64,000 nucleotides of DNA. Source: Closterium sp. NIES-65 (Eukaryota > Streptophyta > Zygnematophyceae > Desmidiales > Closteriaceae). A program made the translations under genes and the position numbers. Location: NCBI GenBank assembly GCA_948144175.1, contig CANXME010000213.1:4223501-4287500 (forward strand), read 5' to 3'. The notes beneath the pieces were generated by a model. The model was not told the origin of the DNA and did not search any database. It saw only the letters and a program-made list of their open reading frames with translations. Of this stretch, positions 11,197-21,686 are shown in pieces. Positions within the stretch are counted from its first letter, which is position 1; each line of letters begins with the position of its first letter.

Positions 11197-11456
11197 AAGG
11201 GGTTTCAGCCCCGCTCACCCACCCAAGGGGTTTCAGCCCCGCTCACCCACCCAAGGGGTTTCAGCCCCGCTCACCCACCCAAGGGGTTTCAGCCCCGCTC
11301 ACCCACCCAAGGGGTTTCAGCCCCGCTCACCCACCCAAGGGGTTTCAGCCCCGCTCATCCACCCAAGGGGTTTCAGCCCCGCTCACCCACCCAAGGGGTT
11401 TCAGCCCCGCTCACCCACCCAAGGGGTTTCAGCCCCGCTCACCTACCCAAAGGGTT
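11197..11456. repeat. 28-bp minisatellite, about nine copies
   Basis: Head-to-tail unit GGGGTTTCAGCCCCGCTCAC plus CCACCCAA, nearly identical copies with one or two variants (CATCCACCC, CACCTACCC). GGGGTTTCAGCCCC is close to palindromic. There are no spacers, so it is not a CRISPR array. Confidence 0.92.
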
Positions 11457-11479
11457 TCAGTCCCCCACTCCTCGCCCTC

Positions 11480-11800
11480 TCACTCCACTTACCTTGGGGG
11501 AATCAGGCCCCCACCATCGCCCCTCACAAAACTTATCTTGGGGTTTCAACCCCCTTATCAGGACCCCACCATTGCCCCTCAATCAATTCACCCTGGGGTT
11601 CCATCCCCCCTCTCTCCTCGCCCTCTCATTCCATTTACCCTGGGGGATTCAGGCCCTCACCATTGCCTCTCACTTAACTCACACTGGGGGTTCAGGCCCC
11701 ACTCACCACCCAAGGGGGTTCAGGCCGCACTCACCACCCAAGGGGGTTCAGGCCGCACTCACCACCCAAGGGGTTTCAGGCCCCCTTCCCTCTCACCCAC
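11480..11800. repeat. Degenerate continuation of the 28-bp repeat
   Basis: Diverged copies of a CTTGGGGGTTTCAGGCCCC-type unit at irregular spacing. They include three tidy copies of CACCACCCAAGGGGGTTCAG near 11700-11780. This looks like an older part of the same array. Confidence 0.7.
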
Positions 11801-13088
11801 CCACCCAGCCCATCCCCACACTCACCTGCCAGCAGTAAGAGCAGCAGAAAGCCCACTTCCTTTAGGAAACAGCACCCCCAGAGGCTGTGCCTTGTGGGGC
11901 GAAGTGTGGTAGTGGAAAATTGCTTCCAGCCCAAGACTCAAATCCCACCCCTGACATAGCCAGAGCTGACGCGAACCAGAGCCGCCGGCCGGTCGGCTCT
12001 GACGGTGTCCATTAGGCCTTGAACGCCAGATCGGTTACTTGAACACCGAGTGCCGTGCCGCGCAGATTCCACCCTCCACACGCCACCACCACAAGACACA
12101 ACCCCAGGAGATGCTAACCCTAAGGCAGTGAACTCCCCGCTTGCTCCCATGCTCCCCACCCAACAACCCCACACTTCGCCCCCACGCGTCCTTACCTGTA
12201 CCTACCACAGCCGTGCAGAGCGGCATGATGATGAGGCTGCTGGGAAGTGGAGAGAGAAGGGGGATTAGGGGAGGGAGATACTCCACTGTGGTCCAGGCAG
12301 GGTGCTGCTGGGAGGGAAGGGAGAAGGGAGAGAGGAGGAGGTGAGTGAGAGGGTGGTCTCCACTCTCCTGCCCTTGCTCCAGTGCTCCCACCTTCAGCCT
12401 GCAGGAGAGAAAGGGAGGGAGAGAGAGGGGAGGGAATCAGATCACCACACCTCACCTGATACCATACCAAACCTTTTACCACACCTCGCTCACACCATGC
12501 CTAGCCTAATCTCCTGCCCAGTCCCCCACCCCCCCAACGCTGCTGCGCTGCTGCTTCTGCTGCTGACGGTCTGCTACTCTGCTTCCTCTGCTGCACTCTT
12601 CTCTTTGATGCCGAGTGACCTGGTGGCAGGCAGAAAAGGGGGTGGGGGACAGGAGAGAAAGGGCAGAAGGTTAGTGATGTGACGTGAACAGAAGCACACT
12701 AGTCAACACAGAAACGCATAAGCTGACAAAGACAAGAAGGGCTAAATGCAGAGAGAACTGAAGCAACAACACTCTAAGGAGGGAGGTAGCGCACCTTGAG
12801 AGGCCAGCCCACCCCAATACTCTCCCTTGGGGCACCAACTGCAAGCTGCTGCAGTGCTGCCGCCCTCCCATCCCCGTGGGTACCTGCACGGCCAAAAGGG
12901 AGGGGCGTGGGGGAGTGTTGGCGTCGACCCACACGCCCCTCCCTCCACCTGCAACGCGCACACACAGAGATAGTGAGTGTGCAATCATAACACAATGCTG
13001 ACATGGCAGCTGGGACTACAAACGCAGGGAAGTGGAGGGAAGGGGAAACTGGTGGAGGGAAGAATCACAAGCCACGGACCATCGAGGG

Positions 13089-13150
13089 AACCTGAAAAAT
13101 GAACCTGAAAAATGAACCTGAAAAATGAACCTGAAAAATGAACCTGAAAG
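13089..13150. repeat. 13-bp tandem repeat
   Basis: Unit AACCTGAAAAATG, four to five exact copies, within the module region. Confidence 0.85.
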
Positions 13151-14493
13151 TAGGGGGTAACCTGAGGGGGGTGTAAGGCCTAGGGATGGCTTAACCTGAG
13201 GGGCTCCGGAGCTAAGGGGGAGGGTCTGTGGCTTGCAAACCGGGCCCCAACCAGTGGCGAGTTCTTAGGGAGAAAAGGTGGAAGCACATGCGGAAATGAT
13301 TCAGGGAGCAACGTGAGGAAAGAGCAGAAAGCAAGGGTGATACAAGAGAAGAGAAGGCACTTAACTGGCAGCTGAAGATGTTGACTTCAGCTCCTCCCTC
13401 CCCTCCACTCCTGCTGCTGCTGCCGCCGCCACGCTGCTGCTGCTGCTGCTGCTGCTGGCACCGCCACTGCCGCGGCTGCTGCAGCCAGGGAGAGGCGCGG
13501 GTAAGCGCCGGTGTTGACCCCAGCGCTCCTCCCCTCCACCTGCAAGGAGCATGCACAGAGCCTGTGATTGTGCAATCACGGGATGAAGCTGAACTGGCAG
13601 CTGTGAGTTCGAAAGAAGCGCATGCGAGGGGAGGGGCCACTGGTGAAGGCGAGAGCACAAGCCACAGACCTTTGAGGGAACCTGGGGGAATAAACCTGCT
13701 GTAGGGGTTGTACCTGATTGGGCTGTAAAAGTCTAGGGAGGGCTTAACCTGAAGGAATTACTAGGAGTAAGGGAAGGTCTGTGGCTTGTGAACCAGTCCC
13801 CAACCAGTGGCAAGATTTCAAAGATTAAACACTGAAGCCAACGTGAAAAGGACAAGAGTAATTCAGCATGAGCAGTGAGAAGCAGGCAAGAGTGAGTCCA
13901 GGGAGGCGAAAGCACTTAGCTGGTAGCTGAAGAAGCGCCAAAAGATGCCGCCTTATGTCCCCCTCTCCCCTCCCCTCCCCTGCTGCATCAGCGCTCCCCG
14001 CTGCTGATGCTGCCACAACTGGTCCCGTCAGCTGCCTCTGCTGCATTGCGAGTGACCTGGAGGGGGGCAGAACGGAAGGGAAGGCCAGGAGGGGAGTGAG
14101 TGCAGGCCTTGAAACAGGCAAAGGCGAATCAAAGGGACGAGCGCGAGGGCAAGTTAGCAGAAAACCAGTGCAGCGGCAAAGAGAGGTACGAGGCTTACCT
14201 TGAGAGGCCAAGCCCATCCCGATACTCTCCCTTGCTGTAGTGGGATTGCCATGCTGCAGTGCTGCCCCCCTCCGGTCCCCACAAGTCCCTGCACGGCCAC
14301 AGGGGAGGGGCGCGGGGAAGCGTCGGTGTTGACCCCAACGCCCCTCCCCTCCACCTGCAACGCACACACATGGCGGTGGTCAGTATGCATGGTATGGGCA
14401 CAACACAAGCCAGAGACCGGAAACTGCCAAATGTGGAAGAGAAAAGGAGGGTCACTGGTTAAGGCAAGGGCACACGCCACAGACGCCAAGGGA

Positions 14494-14909
14494 ACCTGCA
14501 CCTGAGAGGGGAACCTGCACCTGAGAGGGGAACCTGCACCTGAGAGGGGAACCTGCACCTGAGAGGGGAACCTGCACCTGAGAGGGGGACCTGCACCTGA
14601 GAGGGGGACCTGCACCTGAGAGGGGGACCTGCACCTGAGAGGGGGACCTGCACCTGAGAGGGGGACCTGCACCTGAGAGGGGGACCTGCACCTGAGAGGG
14701 GGACCTGCACCTGAGAGGGGGACCTGCACCTGAGAGGGGGACCTGCACCTGAGAGGGGGACCTGCACCTGAGAGGGGGACCTGCACCTGAGAGGGGGACC
14801 TGCACCTGAGAGGGGGACCTGCACCTGAGAGGGGGACCTGCACCTGAGAGGGGGACCTGCACCTGAGGGGGTTACCTGCACCTGAGAGGGGGACCTGCAC
14901 CTGAGGAGA
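14494..14909. repeat. 19-bp minisatellite, about 22 copies
   Basis: Unit AACCTGCACCTGAGAGGGG, later GACCTGCACCTGAGAGGGG. Copies are nearly identical and end in a degenerate copy with GGGGTTACC. Three units make 57 nt, which leaves frames open as a 19-residue repeat, so those ORFs are artefacts of the repeat. Confidence 0.95.
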
Positions 14910-16186
14910 TACCTGAAGTGAGGGGGTCTGAGGCATGTAAACCGAGCTCAACCAGTGGCATTGTTTCAAAGGGGAAGGGCGAAAGCACAGCCGGCAAATG
15001 AAATGGCAGCAAGAAAGCAACAAGCCATGATGTGGCGGGCAAGGGTGAGGGCATGGAGGAGGGTGACTTAGCTGATAGCGTGAGGGCGAGCTCAAGGCAG
15101 CTGCAGCCCCACCACCAGCAGCCCTCATCCAGGTGCCTCCTCCCTGCACGGCCACAGGGGAGGGGCGTGAGGGAGCGTCGGTGTTGACCCCACAGCCCTC
15201 CCCGCCACCTGCAATGCGCACACACAGAGCTAGTGAGAGAGCGGTGGTGGGAGCAAGTTGAAGGGGAAACTGTGACTTGAAATGCAGCGCAAGGGAAGAG
15301 AGGGGGAGCCACTGGTTGAGGCACGGCAACAAACTGCAGACCCAAGGCCACCTGAAAAAGAACCTGAGGGGTGTACCTGCACCTGAGAGGGTTACCTGTT
15401 GAGTGGGGGTCTGTAGCATGCGAGCCGCGCTCGACCAGTGGCTAAGTTTCATTGAGACGGTGCAACGCAGATGAAACAAACGAAAAAATGCTGGAGGCAA
15501 GGGTGCGGCCATGGGGGAACGGGTACTTGGCTGATTGTGTGGTGCAGGCGGAGGGGGTGCTTCAATGGAGAGTTGGCAGGGCGAGCGGGGCTTGAAGGGA
15601 CTGACCTGCGAGGCAGAGGAGAAGGGAGAGAGAGATAGAGAGATAGTAAGGGAGGAGGGAGCGACTCTTTTAAACGAGAAGACAGGCAACAGAGCGAGTG
15701 CAAAAAGGACGGTGCATGTGACGCCAACCACAACCCCACAAGAGCCGCTACCAACCTGAACCTGCACCTGAACCTGAACCTGAGGGGGAGTGGGCTCGAG
15801 TGGAGTGTGGTGGCAGGGGCGATACTGCAACCTCAACCGTTGATGCAGAGTGGGCGCGGTGGGGAGGGGTTGAAAGAATGGACCTGCGAGGCAGAGGAGG
15901 TGGAGAGAGAGTTTGTGCATGGCAAGTGGGAGGGAGCGGCCGTTGCAAGTGAGAAGAGCGCGTGACAGCAGTGTGAGTGCAGAAACGACGGTGCACGTGA
16001 TGCCGGTCGAAATCAAACCAGGGGGCCCAAGTTAGTGACGTGGGTGGCCTATCGACCCCAAACGCTGCCAACTAAGATCATATTTTTCTTGGGGGGTAAC
16101 TAAGCTGTCGTGAGGGTTGAAAGAGCGCGAAAGGTGGTGGCTCGAAGGGGTAATTTTCGCGGCGGGCCGAAGCGCAGCGGATATTA

Positions 16187-16673
16187 GGCCGCGTAACTTT
16201 TTCACCTTTCATCGTCCGGATGGAGGCCCCGTCCGGACTTCTGTAGGGTAACTAATTTCGTAACAGTCCGTTTAGATGTTCGCAAGAACCCCTGCGACGT
16301 CCCTACCGTCCGGACACAATCTGACACTTTTCTGCCAAAAAGTGGTCCGGACTAACCTGCTGACTCCGTCCGAACGGCATTTCGGACGGTCCGTTTTATC
16401 TGCGCGGTGATTCGGCCACGAATTGAATGATTTTCCAACCAATAGGATGCCGTCAAATTTTGGTGGCGAAATCTCCAAGTGCTATACGATTTCTGTAATG
16501 CGTGTTATTATTCGTGGCGAGATTCTACATTTTCGATAGGGGAACAGGTTGCACAATTATGGTCCGGACGCCCTATCGTCCGGACCTGCTTCCCAAACAT
16601 CCGGACAGAGCTCCGTCCGGACGTTTTGGGGGTCCGTCCGGACATCTGCCAAAAAGGGAAAAGTTACGCGCCC
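16187..16673. mobile_element. Harbinger-like MITE with TTA duplication and GTCCGGAC repeats
   Basis: Ends: GGCCGCGTAACTTTTTC on the left, and GGGCGCGTAACTTTTCC read inward from the right. TTA flanks both sides (16184-16186 and 16674-16676). The element is 487 bp and non-coding. It holds about ten GTCCGGA-type words in both orientations, some palindromic (GTCCGGAC), which could be transposase binding sites. Its right TTA is also the left TTA of the Harbinger element next door. Confidence 0.85.
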
Positions 16674-16792
16674 TTAGGGCGTGTCTCTTTTTTGCTTTTA
16701 TGGATTTTGACGGACTGTCCGGTTGTATGTAAACGGACAGTTGCAATAGCGAGTTTCGGACAGTCCGATTCAAAATTTCAAAACATTGGACA

Positions 16793-17135
16793 TGTAAGGA
16801 AATTCCCTTTTCCTTACTTCGCGTCCCTGCTCAACGCGTACGTCACTGTAGCACCTCAGTCAGCACCGTTACCACTCACGACCATCGCATCATTCATTAT
16901 CCCGCCCTCTTCGCACATCGCATCCCGACCTCACGGCTCGGCTGGTAACCCGCGCTCCGGGCCTACGCTTCGACACTTTCCCAACCTCAGCCCCAGGCTC
17001 GTCGCGCGACAACCACAGTCCATTACCGTTACCACTATTGTTTCGCTATATAATCCTTCGCTCATGCCTTCGCTCATTGTACTCTTTGCTTCGATAGTGC
17101 AATTCTCGTTCGTTCACTCAATTGCACACGTAACA
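16793..17135 (+). repeat. 5' LTR of the gypsy element
   Basis: 343 bp. It opens with a short inverted repeat (GTAAGGAAA...TTTTCCTTAC, 16794-16817) and contains CGCTATATAATCC at about 17043, a plausible TATA box for its transcript. Confidence 0.95.
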
Positions 17136-17137
17136 CT

Positions 17138-17151
17138 TGGTAATCAGAGCC
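17138..17151 (+). other. Gypsy primer-binding site
   Basis: TGGTAATCAGAGCC lies two bases after the LTR. It resembles the initiator Met-tRNA complement TGGTATCAGAGC with one extra A. Confidence 0.75.
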
Positions 17152-17316
17152 TACGATCTCATCTCAGACCGCATCCACACCTTCGCTTCCCACTATCTCA
17201 ATTTTTGGGGGGGGTAGACGTCTCTCAGCGACACAGCACCGCCGCTCGTAGTGCTCTCTCGCAAGCACGCACGGCCACGACCGAGGCTCTCGCTGAGCTT
17301 GCCCGACACCCCCGCC

Positions 17317-18495
17317 ATGGCCGACCTCAATCTCGCCACGTTGACGCAGGAGCAACTCGATCGTCTCGTGCGACAATTGGAGGATTCGGCGCTTGAAATC
17401 GCGACGCTCACGGCGGAACGTGACTCCGCTCGTCAACAGTCAACGGTGAATGCTCCGACAACATCCCATGCACCAACCAATGTCTCTGTACATTCGGAGG
17501 AGCCGGTTATCATTTCATCCGGCACACCAACGCAACACAACAGCACGGGACAGCGCTCAGGCGCAGCCAGTGACGGCGCAGCCCAACCGATGCCCGGCAT
17601 GGGAGGGAACAGGAGCACGCTAAGCCCACGGGAGCCCCGAGAAGCCCGTCGGCACGTGGAGTTTGCGACGACAAGTGGCGAAAACGCCATGATGGCCCCA
17701 ATGCCACTCAAGCCGCAACGCCCGCCCTGCTTCGACCCAAGCCAACGCGGCGGCCCGACAGTTCAATCATGGGTCTTCACGATGAATGTGTTTTTCGACG
17801 CCAACTACGTCGAGTCGGACGCCGCCAAGATTCGGTATGCGGTTTCACTACTCAGGGGCCCCGCCATGGACTGGTGGCGAGTCATCGTGACGTCGCCACG
17901 CGCCTACGAGCCACCGTCGCACGAGGAAGGGCCCTCGGGTCCAGCTGTCACCTGGAGTTCGTTCTGCGAAACAGCCCAATACAGCACGTGGGATGCGTGG
18001 TGCGCAGGGCTTCGGGCGCGTTTTGAGCCGATCGCGGCTTCGATTTCGGCGCGTCAGAAACTGCGCACTTGGCGCCAGCTCGGGTCGGTTCAAGACTACA
18101 CCAGCAATTTTCTCGCACTTTGCGAACAGGTCGGCTACATGCACGAGGCGGAGCGGGTGGACCGTTACGTCGGAGGGCTGAAGCCGGACATATCGCACGA
18201 GATAATGCTACGCGGGCTATCGAATTTCAACGAAATCCTCGCGCTCGCCGAGAAAATCGATATCCTACGCCGACCGAGACCGGGGTCCTATTTCGGACAT
18301 CGTCCTCGGGGACCGATCGAGCACGCCACTGTACATGCCGTCGCAACGAATGCAGCTGCCACGCCATTTAGAGGGCGCTGCTTTGCTTGCAACCGGCCGG
18401 GCCATCGCAAGAGCGAATGTCCAGAGGAGCTGAGGCGTCGAGGAGCAGAGCAGGGGAAGGAGTCTCGGAGGCAGGGAAACGCCAGCAGTCAGTAG
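17317..18495 (+). CDS. gag: Gypsy Gag protein
   Basis: I chose the ATG at 17317 (MADLNLATLTQEQ) because it follows a good GCC context and begins the coiled-coil-like segment. An upstream in-frame ATG at 17251 would add 22 residues. The body has the retrotransposon Gag fold signature (RYAVSLLRGPAMDWW). A CCHC knuckle, CFACNRPGHRKSEC, lies at 18379-18420 for RNA binding. It is about 392 aa and intact. It overlaps pol, which lies in the -1 frame, from 18387 to 18495, so Pol is probably made by -1 frameshifting. No slippery site was identified with certainty. Confidence 0.9.
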   Translation: MADLNLATLTQEQLDRLVRQLEDSALEIATLTAERDSARQQSTVNAPTTSHAPTNVSVHSEEPVIISSGTPTQHNSTGQRSGAASDGAAQPMPGMGGNRSTLSPREPREARRHVEFATTSGENAMMAPMPLKPQRPPCFDPSQRGGPTVQSWVFTMNVFFDANYVESDAAKIRYAVSLLRGPAMDWWRVIVTSPRAYEPPSHEEGPSGPAVTWSSFCETAQYSTWDAWCAGLRARFEPIAASISARQKLRTWRQLGSVQDYTSNFLALCEQVGYMHEAERVDRYVGGLKPDISHEIMLRGLSNFNEILALAEKIDILRRPRPGSYFGHRPRGPIEHATVHAVATNAAATPFRGRCFACNRPGHRKSECPEELRRRGAEQGKESRRQGNASSQ

Positions 18496-21343
18496 AAGTT
18501 GGGCCAACTACTGACGAGACTGCCTGCTCGCCCAACCACACCGACCCTCACCGAGTCACAGTACCGATTCACGCCATCGATCGGGCTCGGATGAATAAGG
18601 AGGGTACAGCGACGGATTGCCCGGTACTGATCTACGGGAAAATACAGGGAGCAGCAGTGAAAATCTTCATTGACGGAGGGGCAAGTCACAGCTTAGTTAA
18701 TACTGCAACCGCACGGAGATTACAGTTAATACTTAACCGATGTTTACCTGAGATAGATGCACGCTTAGTCGACGGCACGCCATTGGCCATACGAGAAAAA
18801 GTGGAGCGAGTAAAAGTCCGCTGCGGGGGAAACTTCGGATTTACACAGGAAATGCTCGCAACGACGCTGGATGGGCACGACATTTTACTGGGACGTGATT
18901 GGCTGCGACGGTACAACCCACGGATCGACTGGACGACGGGGAGCTGCACAGTGCGAAGTAGCGGTAACTGGGTCGTCCTACCTCGCTGGCGGCCACCCGA
19001 ATCTTCGACAGTCCAGGTCAACGCCATCACGATGAAACGGGCTGTCGCTGCTGGAGCCGACGTGTACGCAGTGGATATCGCAGTGGTAGAAAAAGACGAG
19101 CAGCAGAATGATTTAAAGAAACTGCTAGCAGCCGTACCGACCGAATTACAGACACTACTGAAACGGTTCCCGGGGATATTTCCGGATGATTTACCACAGG
19201 GACTGCCACCTCAGCGAGCGCACGACCACAGGATCGAGCTAGAACCGGGGGCACAGCCAACAGTACAGCGGCAATTTCGACTGACACAGCCCGAGCTCGA
19301 CGAGTTACGGAAGCAGTTAGATTACCTGTTAGAGAAGCAGTTTATTCGCCCAAGCTCGTCACCGTTCGCCGCACCCATACTGTTCACACCGAAAAAAGAC
19401 GGAGGTTTTCGCATGTGCATCGACTACCGAGCGCTTAACCGAGTAACAGTCAAATCGCGATACCCCATCCCCCGCGCCGACGAACTGATTGACCAACTGC
19501 GAACAGCACGTGTCTTTTCGAAAATAGATTTACGGGGAGGTTACCATCAGATTCGGGTCGAACCATCGGACTGCGCAAAAACAGCATTTAGGACTAGGTA
19601 CGGGTCATTCGAGTATACAGTAATGCCTTTCGGGTTGACGAACGCGCCTGCGACTTTTCAGATGACCATGAACGAGGCGTTTACACCACTTTTAGATAAA
19701 TGCGTGATCGTTTACCTCGACGATATCCTCGTTTACAGTCGGGATAAGCAGCAACACTTAGCAGATCTTGAAGCAGTTTTTAAGGTTTTAGAGGAACATC
19801 GGCTGCTCACCAAGGGCTCCAAGTGCGAGTTTTTTAGGGATAGGCTAGAGTTTTTAGGTCACGTCATTTCCGAGGCTGGGGTTGAGATCGACCCAAAGAA
19901 GCTGGATACGGTAAAAGCGTGGCGCCCCCCGACAAACATCACGGAACTGCAGAGTTTTTTAGGGTTTGTTAATTACGTTCGACGGTTCGTGCCCGACATG
20001 GCACGTTTAACAGCCCCACTAACTGATTTACTGCGTAAGGGGGTCGCTTTTACGTGGGGGGAGAAAGAGCATGCTGCCTTCTCTGCCCTAAAAAACGTCC
20101 TCTGTTCACCACCCGTTCTACGTATCGCTGATCCCCACCGCCCTTTCGAAATGGTTACCGACGCAAGTGACATCGCCATCGGAGCTGTACTGTTACAGGA
20201 CTTCGGCAACGGCCTCCAACCCATCGCCTACGAATCACGAAAACTACATCCGCCTGAGCAAAATTACCCGATACACGACCGCGAAATGCTCGCGATCGTG
20301 CATGCATTCAAAGTTTGGCGCTGCTACTTGACTGGCGCAGACGTGACAGTACGGACAGACCACCGATCTCTACAGTACCTCCGCGCATAGCCCCACCTCA
20401 ACCCACGACAGATTCGATGGCTCGATTTCCTCGAGTCGAATTTTCACTATACGGTCACATACAAAAAAGGAGCATCGAATATCGCCGACGCACTGACCTG
20501 CCCCACTGCCCAGATCCACGCGATACTACTCGCCCAGACCAGCCCACTGCTTACCGGCCTATTTACCCACGGATATCAAACAGACTCGTTCTTTACAGGA
20601 GGCAACTCACAGCAATTCGCAGCGGCAAAAGGAGTCTATTACGTAAAAACTGGAACCGACCGCATCTGGGTACCGGGATACACGCTACTGCGGGAACTAC
20701 TGTTACAGGAAGCACACGACGGAGTTACCTCGGGACATTTCGGGGTAGAAAAAACACGGCAGCAGCTGCAGCGGTACTACTACTGGCCAGAAATGTTGAC
20801 CGATGTGCAACGACACGTGGCATCGTGTCCCACTTGCCAGCTCATGAAGTCAAGCAGGAAGCGACCAGCGGGGCAATTACAACCCATCCCGCCTCCAGAG
20901 CGTGCTTGGCAGCAGGTGACGATGGACTTCGTCACGGGGTTACCAGCTGGGGCGAGTGGGAATGACGCGATCCTGGTCGTCGTCGATCGACTAACGAAAA
21001 TGGCTCATTTCGCAGCATGTAGGAAATCCATCACAGCCGAAGAAACCGCCCGACTATTCATCTCCACCGTCGTACGACTGCACGGGATACCCGCGTCGAT
21101 CATCAGCGACAGGGACACGAAATTTACCAGCAACTTCTGGTGGAACCTGTGGCAGCAGTTCGGCACGCGCTTACAGTTCAGTTCATCCTATCACCCCGAA
21201 ACCGACGGACAGACGGATCGGACAAATCAGACCATGGAGCAGCTGATTCGAGCCACGTGCGACGACCCGAATACGTGGGAACAGCAGCTGCCACTTATCG
21301 AGTTCGCATACAATAACGCACCATCAGCCACGACGCAACAGTC
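18387..21343 (+). pseudogene. pol: Gypsy Pol, 5' part: protease, RT, RNase H, integrase (stop and insertion)
   Basis: One reading frame holds, in order, the protease (FIDGGAS, about 18670, with DGG where DSG or DTG is usual), RT (YLDD at about 19715), RNase H (TDAS at about 20158), the integrase zinc finger (H..H..CPTC, about 20715-20840) and the integrase core (MDFVTG, SDRDTKF, HPETDGQT). TAG at 20388-20390 interrupts RNase H. The frame continues unchanged after it, which fits a single CAG-to-TAG change. At 21343 copia B interrupts the integrase C-terminal part. The frame resumes exactly after the duplicated CAGTC at 28677. Confidence 0.9.
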
Positions 21344-21479
21344 TGTGAAAAGAGTAAGCAGGAATGAATGAACTATGAATGAAAGCAGTACAAATATGAA
21401 ACCCTAACTGGGTTGTACCCCCTATGGGATACCCCACTACAGCCTACACAGCAGTATAAGCTATAGATATGTTCTGACA
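21344..21479 (-). repeat. 3' LTR of copia B
   Basis: 136 bp. On minus it starts TGTCAGAACATATC and ends CTTTTCACA. Identical by eye to the 5' copy. Confidence 0.95.
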
Positions 21480-21686
21480 CACCCCCATAGGCAAAGTGGG
21501 GGAGAACAAGGGGTCACAAGACCAGTCAAGCAAGACAAAGCAAAGCTCAGGGTGGATCACAAAGTCACCACACAGTCCGAGCACAAGAGCAAGGCCAAAG
21601 GCCAGTTCACAAGCAAGAGTACAGACATATATATAAAGCTAGACAAGCAAGAGCAGGTATATATATATGTCACAGTACAAGTGAAG

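Larger units (their letters stand above)
11801..16016 (-). other. Composite locus of duplicated modules, possible spliced host gene
   Basis: At least four copies of a module recur at irregular 0.5-0.8 kb spacing. One part is CCTCCACCTGCAACGCGCAC and its flank (about 12925, 13515, 14330, 15180). Another is TCTGTGGCTTGCAAACCG...CCAGTGGC (about 13225, 13770, 14928, 15408). On minus, two copies look like exons bounded by TTGCAG| and CTCAAG|GT (12948-12795, 154 nt; 14354-14199, 156 nt). A further pair of related segments lies at about 15590-15770 and 15868-16010. The frames are not consistent between copies, so coding is unproven. No family recognised. Confidence 0.4.

Noticed and set aside
11197..11456. 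Evenly spaced 28-bp repeat resembling a CRISPR array
   Set aside because: Copies are directly adjacent with no spacers, and the setting is eukaryotic.
14152..16016. 620-codon minus-strand ORF over the 19-bp repeat
   Set aside because: It is open mainly because three 19-bp units make 57 nt. It crosses likely introns and shares no domain with known proteins.
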